Shown in pieces: positions 45,099 to 52,946 of a DNA stretch of 64,000 bases. Location: positions 2,728,001-2,792,000 of the forward strand of contig NZ_CP033068.1 of the NCBI RefSeq assembly GCF_003668995.1, written 5' to 3'. Position 1 is the stretch's first letter. Each line of letters opens with the position of its first letter. The stretch comes from Flavobacterium sp. 140616W15. Its GTDB lineage: Bacteria; Bacteroidota; Bacteroidia; Flavobacteriales; Flavobacteriaceae. The notes beneath the pieces are model-generated. The model ran no database searches, was not told the origin of the DNA, and worked only from the letters and a program-made list of their open reading frames with translations. Position numbers and translations under genes: made by a program.

Positions 45099-45251
45099 TT
45101 ATAATTTAATATTATCTAAATCGCTTAATGGAATATTATAATCAATGAAAACTTGCATAAAATCATTAGATTGCATAGTTTTGCAAAACGTAAAAAGACT
45201 ATAATATTCAAAATCATGGAGGTGACCAGTCTCTATTTGTACTTTAAGCAT
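45099..45251 (-). CDS. 50-aa small protein directly upstream of the CBASS effector
   Basis: ATG 45251 to TAA 45099-45101, 11 nt before the NUDIX effector start on the same strand. Sequence MLKVQIETGHLHDFEYYSLF, then TFCKTMQSND, ends acidic (PLSDLDNIKL). It lies between the candidate -7 elements/5' hairpin and the effector, so it should be the first reading frame of the CBASS mRNA. Well-formed frame with balanced codons, but no known family; it may be a small operon component, an inhibitor of the effector or a translated leader. Confidence 0.5.
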   Translation of the reverse strand: MLKVQIETGHLHDFEYYSLFTFCKTMQSNDFMQVFIDYNIPLSDLDNIKL

Positions 45252-45290
45252 AGTACGGATTTTTGTTAGTCAACAATTAAAATTTATCAA

Positions 45291-45320
45291 AACCAGAAAC
45301 TATTGGAGTAGTATCTGGTT
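45291..45320. promoter_or_regulatory. Hairpin in the predicted 5' leader of the CBASS mRNA
   Basis: AACCAGA-A-ACTA (45291-45302) faces TAGT-A-TCTGGTT (45309-45320): 11 pairs with one A-A mismatch. On the plus strand it is followed by T8, so it would stop transcription entering from the left. On the minus strand it would lie in the CBASS leader. Confidence 0.5.
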
Positions 45321-45345
45321 TTTTTTATTCCCAGTAATTAGATTA

Positions 45346-45353
45346 CAAAGGTA
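45346..45353 (-). promoter_or_regulatory. -7 element (TAnnTTTG) of the CBASS operon
   Basis: Minus-strand TACCTTTG, exact match, 95 nt before the 50-codon ORF. A second exact match, minus-strand TACTTTTG, lies at 45412-45419. Either could start the CBASS transcript. Confidence 0.4.
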
Positions 45354-45552
45354 GGATGTTTTTTTAGATAAACAACTCGTATTGCAAATAATATTTAAAG
45401 TACAATGATTACAAAAGTAATTATTTAAATATAATGTACTATTTTTCAATGTTTTATATATATATTATTAGGTAGTTTTTTATTCGTGTTATTTTTAAAT
45501 AAATACCATTTGTAAGAAAATAATTCGAAAAATAATTTTACGTTTAATTACG

Positions 45553-45560
45553 TATATTTG
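45553..45560 (+). promoter_or_regulatory. -7 element (TAnnTTTG) of the DUF262 pair
   Basis: TATATTTG, exact match, 146 nt before the first DUF262 gene. The resulting leader contains a long imperfect hairpin (TCTCTTG near 45602 facing CAAGAGA near 45635). Confidence 0.4.
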
Positions 45561-45705
45561 TATTTTGAAATCATATCTACATTCCAAAACTCTTAATCAG
45601 GGTCTCTTGGTTTTATTATTTAAAAATAAGATCAAGAGATCTCTGTTTTATTTAAAGTTTTATACTGAATTCTTTTATCTTACATTTACTTAAGAATCTG
45701 TAAAA

Positions 45706-47430
45706 ATGAATAAAACAACATTTAAAAGTATAAGAGAATATTTTGCCTCAGGAAATCAAAATTTTGTAGTTCCTAATTATCAACGAGGATATAAATGGTC
45801 TGTAAAAAATAACGACGATTTATCTGCTGTTGAAAAACTATGCGATGATCTAATTAATGCTATGAAAGAGCAAAATTATTTTTTGCAAGGCGTTACAGTC
45901 AGTGAAGAGGATGATCAAATTATTCTGATTGATGGACAACAGCGAACCACAACATTATACTTAATACTTTGGTTTTTGGAAGTTGATTTTTTTAATAAAA
46001 TCACTCTAAAATATGATGTAAGAGAAAAGCCTAAAGAGTTTATATCAAAACTAAAAGAAACTGAATTTGATTATAAAAATTTTGATTCAAAAAATTCAAA
46101 CCAAGATATTTTTTATTTCAAGAAAGCAATTGAACAAATTGAAAATAAGTTAGGTAATATTGAAAAAGATTTATTCACTCAATTTTTGCTCGAAAAAGTT
46201 AACGTTCTGTATATAACTATCAGTAAAGAAAAAGCAACAAAAACTTTTACAATGATGAATGGAGCAAAAGCAACTATGCTTCAGGAAGAACTAATTAAAT
46301 CTGAAATTCTCAGGCAAATTTCTATTCCATTAATTAATCAAAAATCGATTTCCACATCTATTGATGAAAATTTAAGTGAGTTAAAAAATATTATTTCTAT
46401 CGATTGGGAAACAAATGCAAAAAGAAGCAGATATGCGCGAGAATGGGATAAATGGTTGTATTGGTGGAATCAAAAAGAAGTTCAAGTTTTCTTTAATACT
46501 GAAAAACCTTTAGGTTTTTTACTGCAATTTTATTTTTACAAAGGCCAATCTATACATGCTGATACCACCTTCATTCAATTTAAAGAATTATTGAATAGTA
46601 TGTCAGCTATTCAAATTTTTAAGAAATTACGCGATTTACAAAAATCCTTTGAAGATATCTTTAAAGAACCTAAAAGTCATAATTATTTAAAGTTGTCTTT
46701 ACTATGTTCTTCTGGATTATCTGATGTTTTTGATATTATTAATTTCTTCTTTTTGAATAAAGCAGAAAATGATAAGCTAAAAAGCTACGCTCAATGGCGA
46801 CTAGTTGGTGCTACTCACAAAGAAATAACAAAAGAAAAAGAATTGGGAGAAGATGAGGAAAGAAAAGAACAAAAAGCCCTTATAGTGATGAATAATTTGT
46901 CTGATAGATTTCTCTATAATAATTTCTATGATATTGCCCTTAAGCAATTATTAAGATTAAATGTAGAAGAAGACAACAAACTGTTTAGTGGAAAAGGAAG
47001 GAAATTTGATTTTAGTATCTATGGAAATAAATCATTAGAACATATACATCCTAAGTCTAAAGTTTTTCATTCAAAGAAGGTTAATGAAAATGATTTAGAG
47101 AAAATCTTATATTATGATGGGAACAATAATCTTTTAAATGATAAACCGTATGAAAAGCAATGGTTAGATAGAAGTCTTTTGAAAGATTGTACTGAACATA
47201 GCATTGGAAATCTTGTTCTTTTAGATAAAAATGAAAATTCAAAATTCAATGATAAACCATTTGACAAAAAAAAAGATATATATTTTAATGTAAATGAGGG
47301 ATTTAAAAGTCGAAATTTACTTCATTCAATAGCTGTTTTTGCTAAATCGAGTTGGATAAAAGATGATATAGAAGATAATCAAAATAAATTTCTAACACGT
47401 TTTAAAAAAGATTATGGCATTTCAGAATAA
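45706..47430 (+). CDS. DUF262 + HNH (DUF1524) protein, GmrSD-like restriction factor
   Basis: 574 aa. N-terminal DUF262 (ParB/Srx-like NTP-binding fold): VPNYQRGYKWS at 23-32 and DGQQR at 76-80. C-terminal DUF1524 HNH nuclease: EHIHPKSK at 445-452, followed by IGNLVLLDKNENSKFNDKPF, so both metal-binding halves are intact. In GmrSD-type type IV restriction, DUF262 is the NTPase and DUF1524 the nuclease that attacks modified phage DNA. It overlaps the next gene, another DUF262 protein, by 17 nt. Whether the pair needs DNA modification for targeting is unknown. Confidence 0.85.
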   Translation: MNKTTFKSIREYFASGNQNFVVPNYQRGYKWSVKNNDDLSAVEKLCDDLINAMKEQNYFLQGVTVSEEDDQIILIDGQQRTTTLYLILWFLEVDFFNKITLKYDVREKPKEFISKLKETEFDYKNFDSKNSNQDIFYFKKAIEQIENKLGNIEKDLFTQFLLEKVNVLYITISKEKATKTFTMMNGAKATMLQEELIKSEILRQISIPLINQKSISTSIDENLSELKNIISIDWETNAKRSRYAREWDKWLYWWNQKEVQVFFNTEKPLGFLLQFYFYKGQSIHADTTFIQFKELLNSMSAIQIFKKLRDLQKSFEDIFKEPKSHNYLKLSLLCSSGLSDVFDIINFFFLNKAENDKLKSYAQWRLVGATHKEITKEKELGEDEERKEQKALIVMNNLSDRFLYNNFYDIALKQLLRLNVEEDNKLFSGKGRKFDFSIYGNKSLEHIHPKSKVFHSKKVNENDLEKILYYDGNNNLLNDKPYEKQWLDRSLLKDCTEHSIGNLVLLDKNENSKFNDKPFDKKKDIYFNVNEGFKSRNLLHSIAVFAKSSWIKDDIEDNQNKFLTRFKKDYGISE

Positions 47431-49705
47431 TACATTACAAAGTGGTAAAGAATATACATTGTCACAAATCTTTTCAAGCAATCACAAAATCATCATTCCA
47501 GATTTACAAAGAGATTACTGTTGGGGAGATAGGGCTTGGAATAAGGATGTCGATAAATACACCGAATTAGTTTCTGGATTTTTAGAAAGCCTTATAGAAT
47601 CCTATAAAGAAAACGCAGCAAAAGATTTGACCTTGGGGCTGATTTATGGTTATGAAAGTCCAAAATATCACATCCAACTTTGTGACGGGCAGCAACGGAT
47701 TACGACTTTGTTTCTGATTTTGGGAATTGTCAATCGTAAAACGGAGAATCACTTTCAAAATAACCTTATTTCAGCTGAGGAGCTAAATAGCGATAGAAGC
47801 CCTTATCTTCAATATGCGGTCAGAGAAAGCACTCTTTATTTTTTGAGTGATTTGGTTTGTGAATATTTTTTGAAATCAGAAAATCAGATCTCGTTTTCTA
47901 TGATAGAAAATTCACCTTGGTTTTTCTCAGATTATAACCTGGATTCAAGTATTAAAAGTATGTTATCGGCTATAGCAACTATAGAAGATGTATTTGATAA
48001 ATCCATAGAAATTAATTTTAAACAATTTGGATACTTCATTTTGAATAAACTCCAACTGTTATACTATGATATGGGGAACAGAATGCAGGGAGAAGAAACT
48101 TTTGTTATTATAAATACAACAGGTGAGCCATTATCTGCAAGTGAAAACCTGAAGCCAATTATTATAGGGAATATTGTTGATGAACAAAAACGAAAAATAA
48201 CTTCAGATGAATGGGAGGAACGAGAAGAATGGTTTTGGCAGAACAAAACGAAAGAGGAAGCAACTTCTGACGATAGTATAAATCAGTTTTTTATTTGGTA
48301 TTGGCAAGTTCGTCTTTTGCAAGAAAAAAGTTGGAAAAACAAAACTGGATATCCTTTAAATCCTCGTGAATTATTTACAAAAAAGCCAAAAACGGACGAA
48401 GAAAACGAAGAAAACCCGGAAACAGAAAGATGGGAAGAAAGCATTCAGACAATTACCATTCATAAGTATTTTAAAGCTTTTCAGAAACTAATTAATTTAA
48501 GTAAAGATGAAAAATTTGTAAGTGTTTTGAAAACAATAAAAAATGAATCAATATCTGTTTCTTGGTTTCGAAATGCTGATTTGCATGTCGTTTTACCGTT
48601 GATTGCGTATTTGGAGAAATTCCCAGAAGCTAATTTGTTTTATGAGTTTACCAGAAGAATCAGAAAAAACCATTTTGATGAAAAACGCAGAAGAGGAAAT
48701 AATGTGGACTGGAGGCATATCATACAAATTATAGAATTTTCCAAAGCTGAAGAAGAGGTTTTGGTTTTTAAAACAAAATCAAATGGAACAATTGAATTTA
48801 AGAGTATTTCAAATGTTGAACTAAAAGAATGGTTTACGGAGGATGAACAATTTAAAAATTCATTGAAAAAGCAATATAAGTCTGAAATTGAAAAATGGGA
48901 GGACCATATTGATCTAATGGGAAATCTTTCACCTCTTTGGGAAGCGAATACAAGTAGAGAAAATAGTTATGGAAATTTAAAAGCTATTTATGATAATTTT
49001 GAATTGTTGTATAATAGTTATAATGAGAAGGAAGCAATGGGGAATCCAATACTTTCCAATTATATTAGATTTTATCGAGTATTAGTGGAAGAAGATGTTA
49101 GGATCGGACATATTGATAGGACTTCAGGTATGCTTGGAACTTGGTTTTCTTGGAAAAGCAACAATGATACTGCTTATCTAAAATATTTAAAAATTTCAGA
49201 CTTTATTACTCTTTTTAGTATTGAAAAGGAAAATTTATTAAATGAAATTAAGCACAGGCTGAGAAAGAATTTTGTAAAAGATAATTTTGTCATATCATCA
49301 GCTAACTACTCAGCTAATCTACATTTAAAATGCTGGCTATTTTTAAAAACATTACAAGCGGAAAAGTATAATGTTTTACTCTCGCATTATGATGGTAATG
49401 GCATTGCTTCTTATTTTGATAATAAAAGAAACAAATTAAATAGTGAACTTGATTTTTCATTAGCAAATTCTATTTGTGGATATGGTATAAAAAGTGGTTT
49501 TGGTGCAGGGAATGAAATAAGGTATGCTAGTGATTATTGGGGAAGTCAACACTGTTTTGATACTCCGATAAGCAATTTTATTACAAAAGAAGAATTTGTA
49601 AGTCGAGAAAATAAGCCAATTCAATATGAAAAAGTTGAAATGATAAATAATGAAATTCAGGAATTACTAAATAATTTTTATTCTGAAGATAATTTAATTA
49701 TTTAA
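47414..49705 (+). CDS. Second DUF262 protein without recognisable HNH
   Basis: 763 aa. DUF262 N-domain: IPDLQRDYCWG (28-38) and DGQQR (91-95), plus GEPLSASENLKPIII. The long remainder is helical with aromatic-rich blocks. No EHxxP or GNLxLL nuclease signature is present, and the C-terminus (about 640-740; YWGSQHCFDTP) is of unknown fold. Starts inside the last codons of the preceding DUF262-HNH gene. It probably assembles with that protein as a sensor or regulatory NTPase subunit. This is inference from coupling. Confidence 0.75.
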   Translation: MAFQNNTLQSGKEYTLSQIFSSNHKIIIPDLQRDYCWGDRAWNKDVDKYTELVSGFLESLIESYKENAAKDLTLGLIYGYESPKYHIQLCDGQQRITTLFLILGIVNRKTENHFQNNLISAEELNSDRSPYLQYAVRESTLYFLSDLVCEYFLKSENQISFSMIENSPWFFSDYNLDSSIKSMLSAIATIEDVFDKSIEINFKQFGYFILNKLQLLYYDMGNRMQGEETFVIINTTGEPLSASENLKPIIIGNIVDEQKRKITSDEWEEREEWFWQNKTKEEATSDDSINQFFIWYWQVRLLQEKSWKNKTGYPLNPRELFTKKPKTDEENEENPETERWEESIQTITIHKYFKAFQKLINLSKDEKFVSVLKTIKNESISVSWFRNADLHVVLPLIAYLEKFPEANLFYEFTRRIRKNHFDEKRRRGNNVDWRHIIQIIEFSKAEEEVLVFKTKSNGTIEFKSISNVELKEWFTEDEQFKNSLKKQYKSEIEKWEDHIDLMGNLSPLWEANTSRENSYGNLKAIYDNFELLYNSYNEKEAMGNPILSNYIRFYRVLVEEDVRIGHIDRTSGMLGTWFSWKSNNDTAYLKYLKISDFITLFSIEKENLLNEIKHRLRKNFVKDNFVISSANYSANLHLKCWLFLKTLQAEKYNVLLSHYDGNGIASYFDNKRNKLNSELDFSLANSICGYGIKSGFGAGNEIRYASDYWGSQHCFDTPISNFITKEEFVSRENKPIQYEKVEMINNEIQELLNNFYSEDNLII

Positions 49706-49746
49706 AACAATTTGAGTAAGTACAAAAGACGAACATTTCAATTGAT

Positions 49747-49960
49747 TTACTTAAAGATATCGCTGTCAAAAAAATCTTTAAGTGTTATTCCAAAAGCGGT
49801 ACAGATTCTGCCAATAGAGTAAATAGATATTCCTCTTGTAATATCTAATTTTTCCCAAGCGTGAAAATTTTGTCTATCTATCTCAATATCATTTGCTAGA
49901 CCAGATTTATTTTGACTTACTTTTCCCCTAAGCTCTTTAAGTTTTTTTTATCTAATCTCT
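49747..49960 (-). pseudogene. XRE-family regulator remnant, frameshifted
   Basis: Minus-strand frame ending at 49747 encodes KKLKELRGKVSQNKSGLAND, then IEIDRQNFHAWEKLDITRG and a final IGRICTAFGITLKDFFDS, a Cro/CI-type HTH. It opens at an A8 run (plus-strand T8 at 49942-49949). Upstream of that run, another frame reads NFKRLDKK, the expected start of the same domain. No start codon remains in frame. A degraded gene or a homopolymer artefact; either way not a normal intact gene. Confidence 0.6.
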
Positions 49961-50061
49961 TAAAATTATATCTTCTGCTCTAAGTTTACCCATATAGCAA
50001 TCTGAATTGGAAAACAGCATATTCATCAATGCATTGTCATTTCTCAATGGAACATATCTTA

Positions 50062-50181
50062 CTACAAAAGTAGTATTATCTTACAATCTGCTTCTAGGGC
50101 TTCAGGCTGGGGCCAGCATACGATATAACGATAACAGGCTTTCCAAAAACGTAACCAGCCTACTAAGTATTTACAGTCCAT
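50062..50181 (-). CDS. Possible 39-aa peptide
   Basis: ATG 50181 to TAG 50062-50064, Trp/Cys-rich (MDCKYLVGWLRFWKACYRYI). The surrounding 50080-50230 stretch is richer in G and C than the island average, suggesting a piece of different origin. No family or regulatory context; it may be chance. Confidence 0.2.
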   Translation of the reverse strand: MDCKYLVGWLRFWKACYRYIVCWPQPEALEADCKIILLL

Positions 50182-50270
50182 ATAACACAAACGAACATTA
50201 ATCGACTCTATTTGTGTCTAACGGCGCGGTCAGATCATATATTCATGAACCACTACACTTATCGATATAT

Positions 50271-50693
50271 TTATTTTTTATCAAACATTTTTTCTAATCT
50301 CAACATCATATCCTCTTTTTCTTTAAGCATACGCTCATATAGGGCAATTTTTTCGTCATGAAGCTTTAAAATAGTTTCAACAGGATGAAAAACAGGATAA
50401 GTATTTACTACGGAACCATTATCATTATTTGTAATTGTATTACCAATGATATTAATTACTTGTTCTTCGTCAAAATTCTCAATAGCTTCAACAGGTATTT
50501 TAAGAATTTGAGCTACTTGTCTCAATATCTTGGTTTCTATAGCTTCCTTTTGTTCTAGTAGAGATATTTTCTTTTGGTTCCAGTCGTCACCAAGTTCATA
50601 CGCAAGTACCTCTTGCTTTATGCCTAGCATTTCTCTGAAACGTTTTATATTTCTGCCTTGGTGTATTTTCTGGTTGCTATTTGTGTGTGCCAT
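50271..50693 (-). CDS. XRE-family transcriptional regulator with coiled-coil tail
   Basis: 140 aa from ATG 50693 (MAHTNSNQKIHQGRNIKRFR). A longer frame from 50774 adds 27 unlikely residues. HTH at about 15-75 (REMLGIKQEVLAYELGDDWNQKKISLLEQ), then a linker and a C-terminal amphipathic helix (KEKEDMMLRLEKMF) for oligomerisation. This form is common in Flavobacteriia. Sits next to the tRNA-Ser genes; whether it belongs to the island or the core is unclear. Confidence 0.8.
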   Translation of the reverse strand: MAHTNSNQKIHQGRNIKRFREMLGIKQEVLAYELGDDWNQKKISLLEQKEAIETKILRQVAQILKIPVEAIENFDEEQVINIIGNTITNNDNGSVVNTYPVFHPVETILKLHDEKIALYERMLKEKEDMMLRLEKMFDKK

Positions 50694-50915
50694 AGTTTCA
50701 AAATTAAAATAATCTATAAGAGTTAAAGGTAACAAAATACTCCTAAAAAACAGAATCTGATCTGTAAAATACATTTTGTATGTTTTATATACCCTTGTAA
50801 ATATCTTGCTTTATGCTTAAATGTAAAAGATAATAGATATTGAAAATGCGAATAAAAAAAAGTAAAAATAACTCGTAAGTAATTTTTTTAAAGTTAGGAA
50901 AGTACCTAAATGTAA

Positions 50916-50938
50916 AAAGCACCTCAATGAGGTGCTTT
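50916..50938 (-). terminator. Terminator of the first tRNA-Ser gene
   Basis: AAAGCACCTC (50916-50925), loop aat, GAGGTGCTTT (50929-50938), followed on the minus strand by T. It abuts the tRNA 3' end. Confidence 0.85.
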
Positions 50939-50941
50939 CCG

Positions 50942-51026
50942 CGGAGAAAGAGGGATTCGAACCCCCGGACCTGTTACAGTCAACAGTTTTCAAGACTGCC
51001 GCATTCGACCGCTCTGCCATTTCTCC
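50942..51026 (-). tRNA. tRNA-Ser(TGA), copy 1, no encoded CCA
   Basis: Acceptor stem GGAGAAA/TTTCTCC, long class II variable arm, T-loop GGTTCGAATCC and anticodon loop CTTGAAA (anticodon TGA). The discriminator is G; the following bases are CGG rather than CCA. It differs from copy 2 at one position (50975, in the variable-arm loop). Confidence 0.95.
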
Positions 51027-51058
51027 AGTATGTCGCTTTCGTTATCTGATTGCGAGTG

Positions 51059-51066
51059 CAAATATA
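51059..51066 (-). promoter_or_regulatory. -7 element of tRNA-Ser copy 1
   Basis: Minus-strand TATATTTG, exact -7 match, 33 nt upstream of the mature 5' end. The same element lies at 51287-51294 for copy 2, because it is part of the duplicated unit. Confidence 0.5.
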
Positions 51067-51134
51067 AGATGCTTTTTTGAATTATAAAAACTTTTTTCAA
51101 CCAATTTGAAAATAAAATAATGCTATAAAAAAAG

Positions 51135-51160
51135 AAACCCGAAACTTACGTTTCGGGTTT
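51135..51160 (-). terminator. Terminator of the second tRNA-Ser gene
   Basis: AAACCCGAAAC (51135-51145), loop ttac, GTTTCGGGTTT (51150-51160); minus-strand T7 follows. Confidence 0.88.
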
Positions 51161-51163
51161 AAA

Positions 51164-51181
51164 TACTGGCGGAGAAAGAGG
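51164..51181. repeat. tRNA-Ser 3' end matching the copy at 25752: candidate attachment site
   Basis: Identical 18-mer to 25752-25769. It covers the tRNA 3' end, its CCA and three more bases. It belongs to copy 2 specifically: copy 1 lacks the TACTGG half. Together the pair bounds about 25.4 kb of accessory genes. Confidence 0.6.
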
Positions 51182-51254
51182 GATTCGAACCCCCGGACCT
51201 GTGACAGTCAACAGTTTTCAAGACTGCCGCATTCGACCGCTCTGCCATTTCTCC
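51170..51254 (-). tRNA. tRNA-Ser(TGA), copy 2, with encoded CCA
   Basis: Same fold and anticodon as copy 1. The discriminator G (51170) is followed by an encoded CCA (51169-51167). Variable-arm loop base at 51203 differs from copy 1. The 3' end doubles as the presumed integration target. Confidence 0.95.
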
Positions 51255-51406
51255 AGTATGTCGCTTTCGTTATCTGATTGCGAGTGCAAATATAGGACGC
51301 TTTTTCGATTATAAAAACTTTTTTAAGGCTTTTTTTTCATTATTATTTACTCGTTTTTCAAGTATCTAATTATCAGTATTTACGAGAACAAAAAAAATCG
51401 TTTTTA

Positions 51407-51805
51407 TTATTCTGGATTATCCAAAATCGCCACTGGTTTTTTATTTTCATCAACTGCAACAAACGAAAAAGTCCCTGAAACTACCGTTTCACGAAGTTCT
51501 GAATACATTTGTTCCATAAAAATATCGACATGAATTTTACAACTTGTTCTTCCTACACTAATAACTTTAGCCACTAATTCGATTAAAGTTCCTGCTGGAA
51601 TTGCTTTTTTAAAATCAATTTGCCCTGTAGATATCGTTACTACTTTCTTTCGGCTAAATCTGGTAGCGCATATAAATGCAACTTCGTCCATAAGATGAAG
51701 TGCTGTTCCTCCAAATAAAGTATCATAATGATTCGTTGTACTCGGAAAAACTGCTTTAAAAATACGCGTTTCAGACTTTATAACTCTTTCTTCAAATATT
51801 CCCAT
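51407..51805 (-). CDS. Acyl-CoA thioesterase, hotdog fold (YciA-like)
   Basis: 132 aa. Hotdog motif 'HYDTLFGGTALHLMDEVAFI' with the Asn/His-Asp type active-site aspartate in MDEVA, and VSVGRTSCKIHVDIFMEQ. Hydrolyses acyl-CoA in the cytoplasm, probably as a hexamer of dimers like YciA. It starts 5 nt after the RibBA stop on the same strand, so co-transcription is likely, though the two are not metabolically linked. Confidence 0.9.
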   Translation of the reverse strand: MGIFEERVIKSETRIFKAVFPSTTNHYDTLFGGTALHLMDEVAFICATRFSRKKVVTISTGQIDFKKAIPAGTLIELVAKVISVGRTSCKIHVDIFMEQMYSELRETVVSGTFSFVAVDENKKPVAILDNPE

Positions 51806-51810
51806 ATTAC

Positions 51811-52944
51811 TTAGTAGCTAACGTATTCTGTTATTTCAAGTCCGTAACCTATCATACCAACACGTTTTGTTTGTTCTGTATTAGACACTAATCGGATTTT
51901 AGAAATATCAATATCATGTAAAATTTGTGCTCCGATACCATAATCTTTACTATCGATAATCACTTTTGGCGCTTTCATCACTCCTTGAGCTTGCAACATT
52001 TTAAGCTCTGTGATACGGCTCAATAAATTTACAGCTTGCATATCTTGATTAATAAACAACACTGCTCCTTTTCCGTTCTCATTAATCACCTTGAACATAT
52101 CGTCTAATTGTTGCTCAGGATTATTAGTCAATGTACCTAATAAATCATTATTTACCTGTGAAGAATTAATTCTTGTAAGGATTGATTCTCCTAAACTCCA
52201 ATTCCCTTTTGTTAATGCAATATGAATTTGTTTATTGGTAGTTTGCTCATACGCTCTTAAACGGAAAGTCCCGAAACGAGTCTCTATGTCAAAATCTTCT
52301 TTCTTAACAATTAAGCTATCATGTTGCATTCTATAAGCAACTAAATCTTCAATAGAAACCAACTTCAAGTTAAATCTCTTTGCAACTTCTACAAGTTGTG
52401 GCAAACGAGACATTGTTCCGTCTTCATTTAAAATCTCACAAATTACACCTGCTGGTTTAAATCCAGCTAATCTTGCAAAATCTATAGCCGCTTCTGTATG
52501 CCCTGTTCTTCTTAATACTCCACCTTGTTTTGCTACCAATGGGAAAATATGACCTGGCCTTGCTAGCTCATGAGGTTTTGTATTTGGATCTGTCAACGCC
52601 AATACAGTTTGCGATCTATCAGAAGCAGAAATCCCAGTAGTAACTCCATTTCCTTTTAAATCAATAGAAACTGTAAAAGCAGTTTCCATATGATCGGTAT
52701 TATTAGTAACCATCGGTTTTAAATCCAACTCCTTACAACGACTTTCTGTTAATGGCGCACAAATTAATCCACGTCCATGTGTTGCCATGAAATTAATCAT
52801 TTCAGGAGTTACTTTTTCTGCTGCAGCAAGAAAATCACCTTCATTTTCACGATCTTCATCATCTACTACAATAATTACTTCACCTTGACGAATAGCTTCA
52901 ATAGCCTCTTCAATAGTATTAAGTTGTATTTTATTTGTTGACAT
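51811..52944 (-). CDS. ribB: RibB-type DHBP synthase fused to a degenerate GTP cyclohydrolase II domain
   Basis: 377 aa. N-terminal 3,4-dihydroxy-2-butanone-4-phosphate synthase is intact ([42 protein letters not shown]): makes the 4-carbon precursor of riboflavin from ribulose-5-P. The C-terminal RibA-like half (about 218-377) keeps the fold ([20 protein letters not shown]), but the three zinc cysteines are replaced (Q263, N274, P276) and the RxEGRGIGL substrate motif reads [10 protein letters not shown] (299-308). GTP cyclohydrolase activity is therefore very unlikely; a separate RibA is expected elsewhere. Confidence 0.9.
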   Translation of the reverse strand: MSTNKIQLNTIEEAIEAIRQGEVIIVVDDEDRENEGDFLAAAEKVTPEMINFMATHGRGLICAPLTESRCKELDLKPMVTNNTDHMETAFTVSIDLKGNGVTTGISASDRSQTVLALTDPNTKPHELARPGHIFPLVAKQGGVLRRTGHTEAAIDFARLAGFKPAGVICEILNEDGTMSRLPQLVEVAKRFNLKLVSIEDLVAYRMQHDSLIVKKEDFDIETRFGTFRLRAYEQTTNKQIHIALTKGNWSLGESILTRINSSQVNNDLLGTLTNNPEQQLDDMFKVINENGKGAVLFINQDMQAVNLLSRITELKMLQAQGVMKAPKVIIDSKDYGIGAQILHDIDISKIRLVSNTEQTKRVGMIGYGLEITEYVSY

Positions 52945-52946
52945 AG

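Larger units (their letters stand above)
50942..51294. repeat. Tandem duplication containing both tRNA-Ser genes
   Basis: 50943-51066 and 51171-51294 are nearly identical (offset 228 nt), covering the tRNA plus about 40 nt of promoter. Differences are one tRNA base and a few bases beyond the -7 element. The 3' flanks, including the terminators, are unrelated. Confidence 0.85.

Noticed and set aside
50007..50201. 64-codon plus-strand frame
   Set aside because: No family, no promoter, and it overlaps the low-confidence 39-aa minus frame; likely noise in the island edge.
25752..51181. Looking for an integrase, relaxase or conjugation genes
   Set aside because: None of the frames shows tyrosine/serine recombinase or relaxase motifs; only the IS1595 transposase is present.
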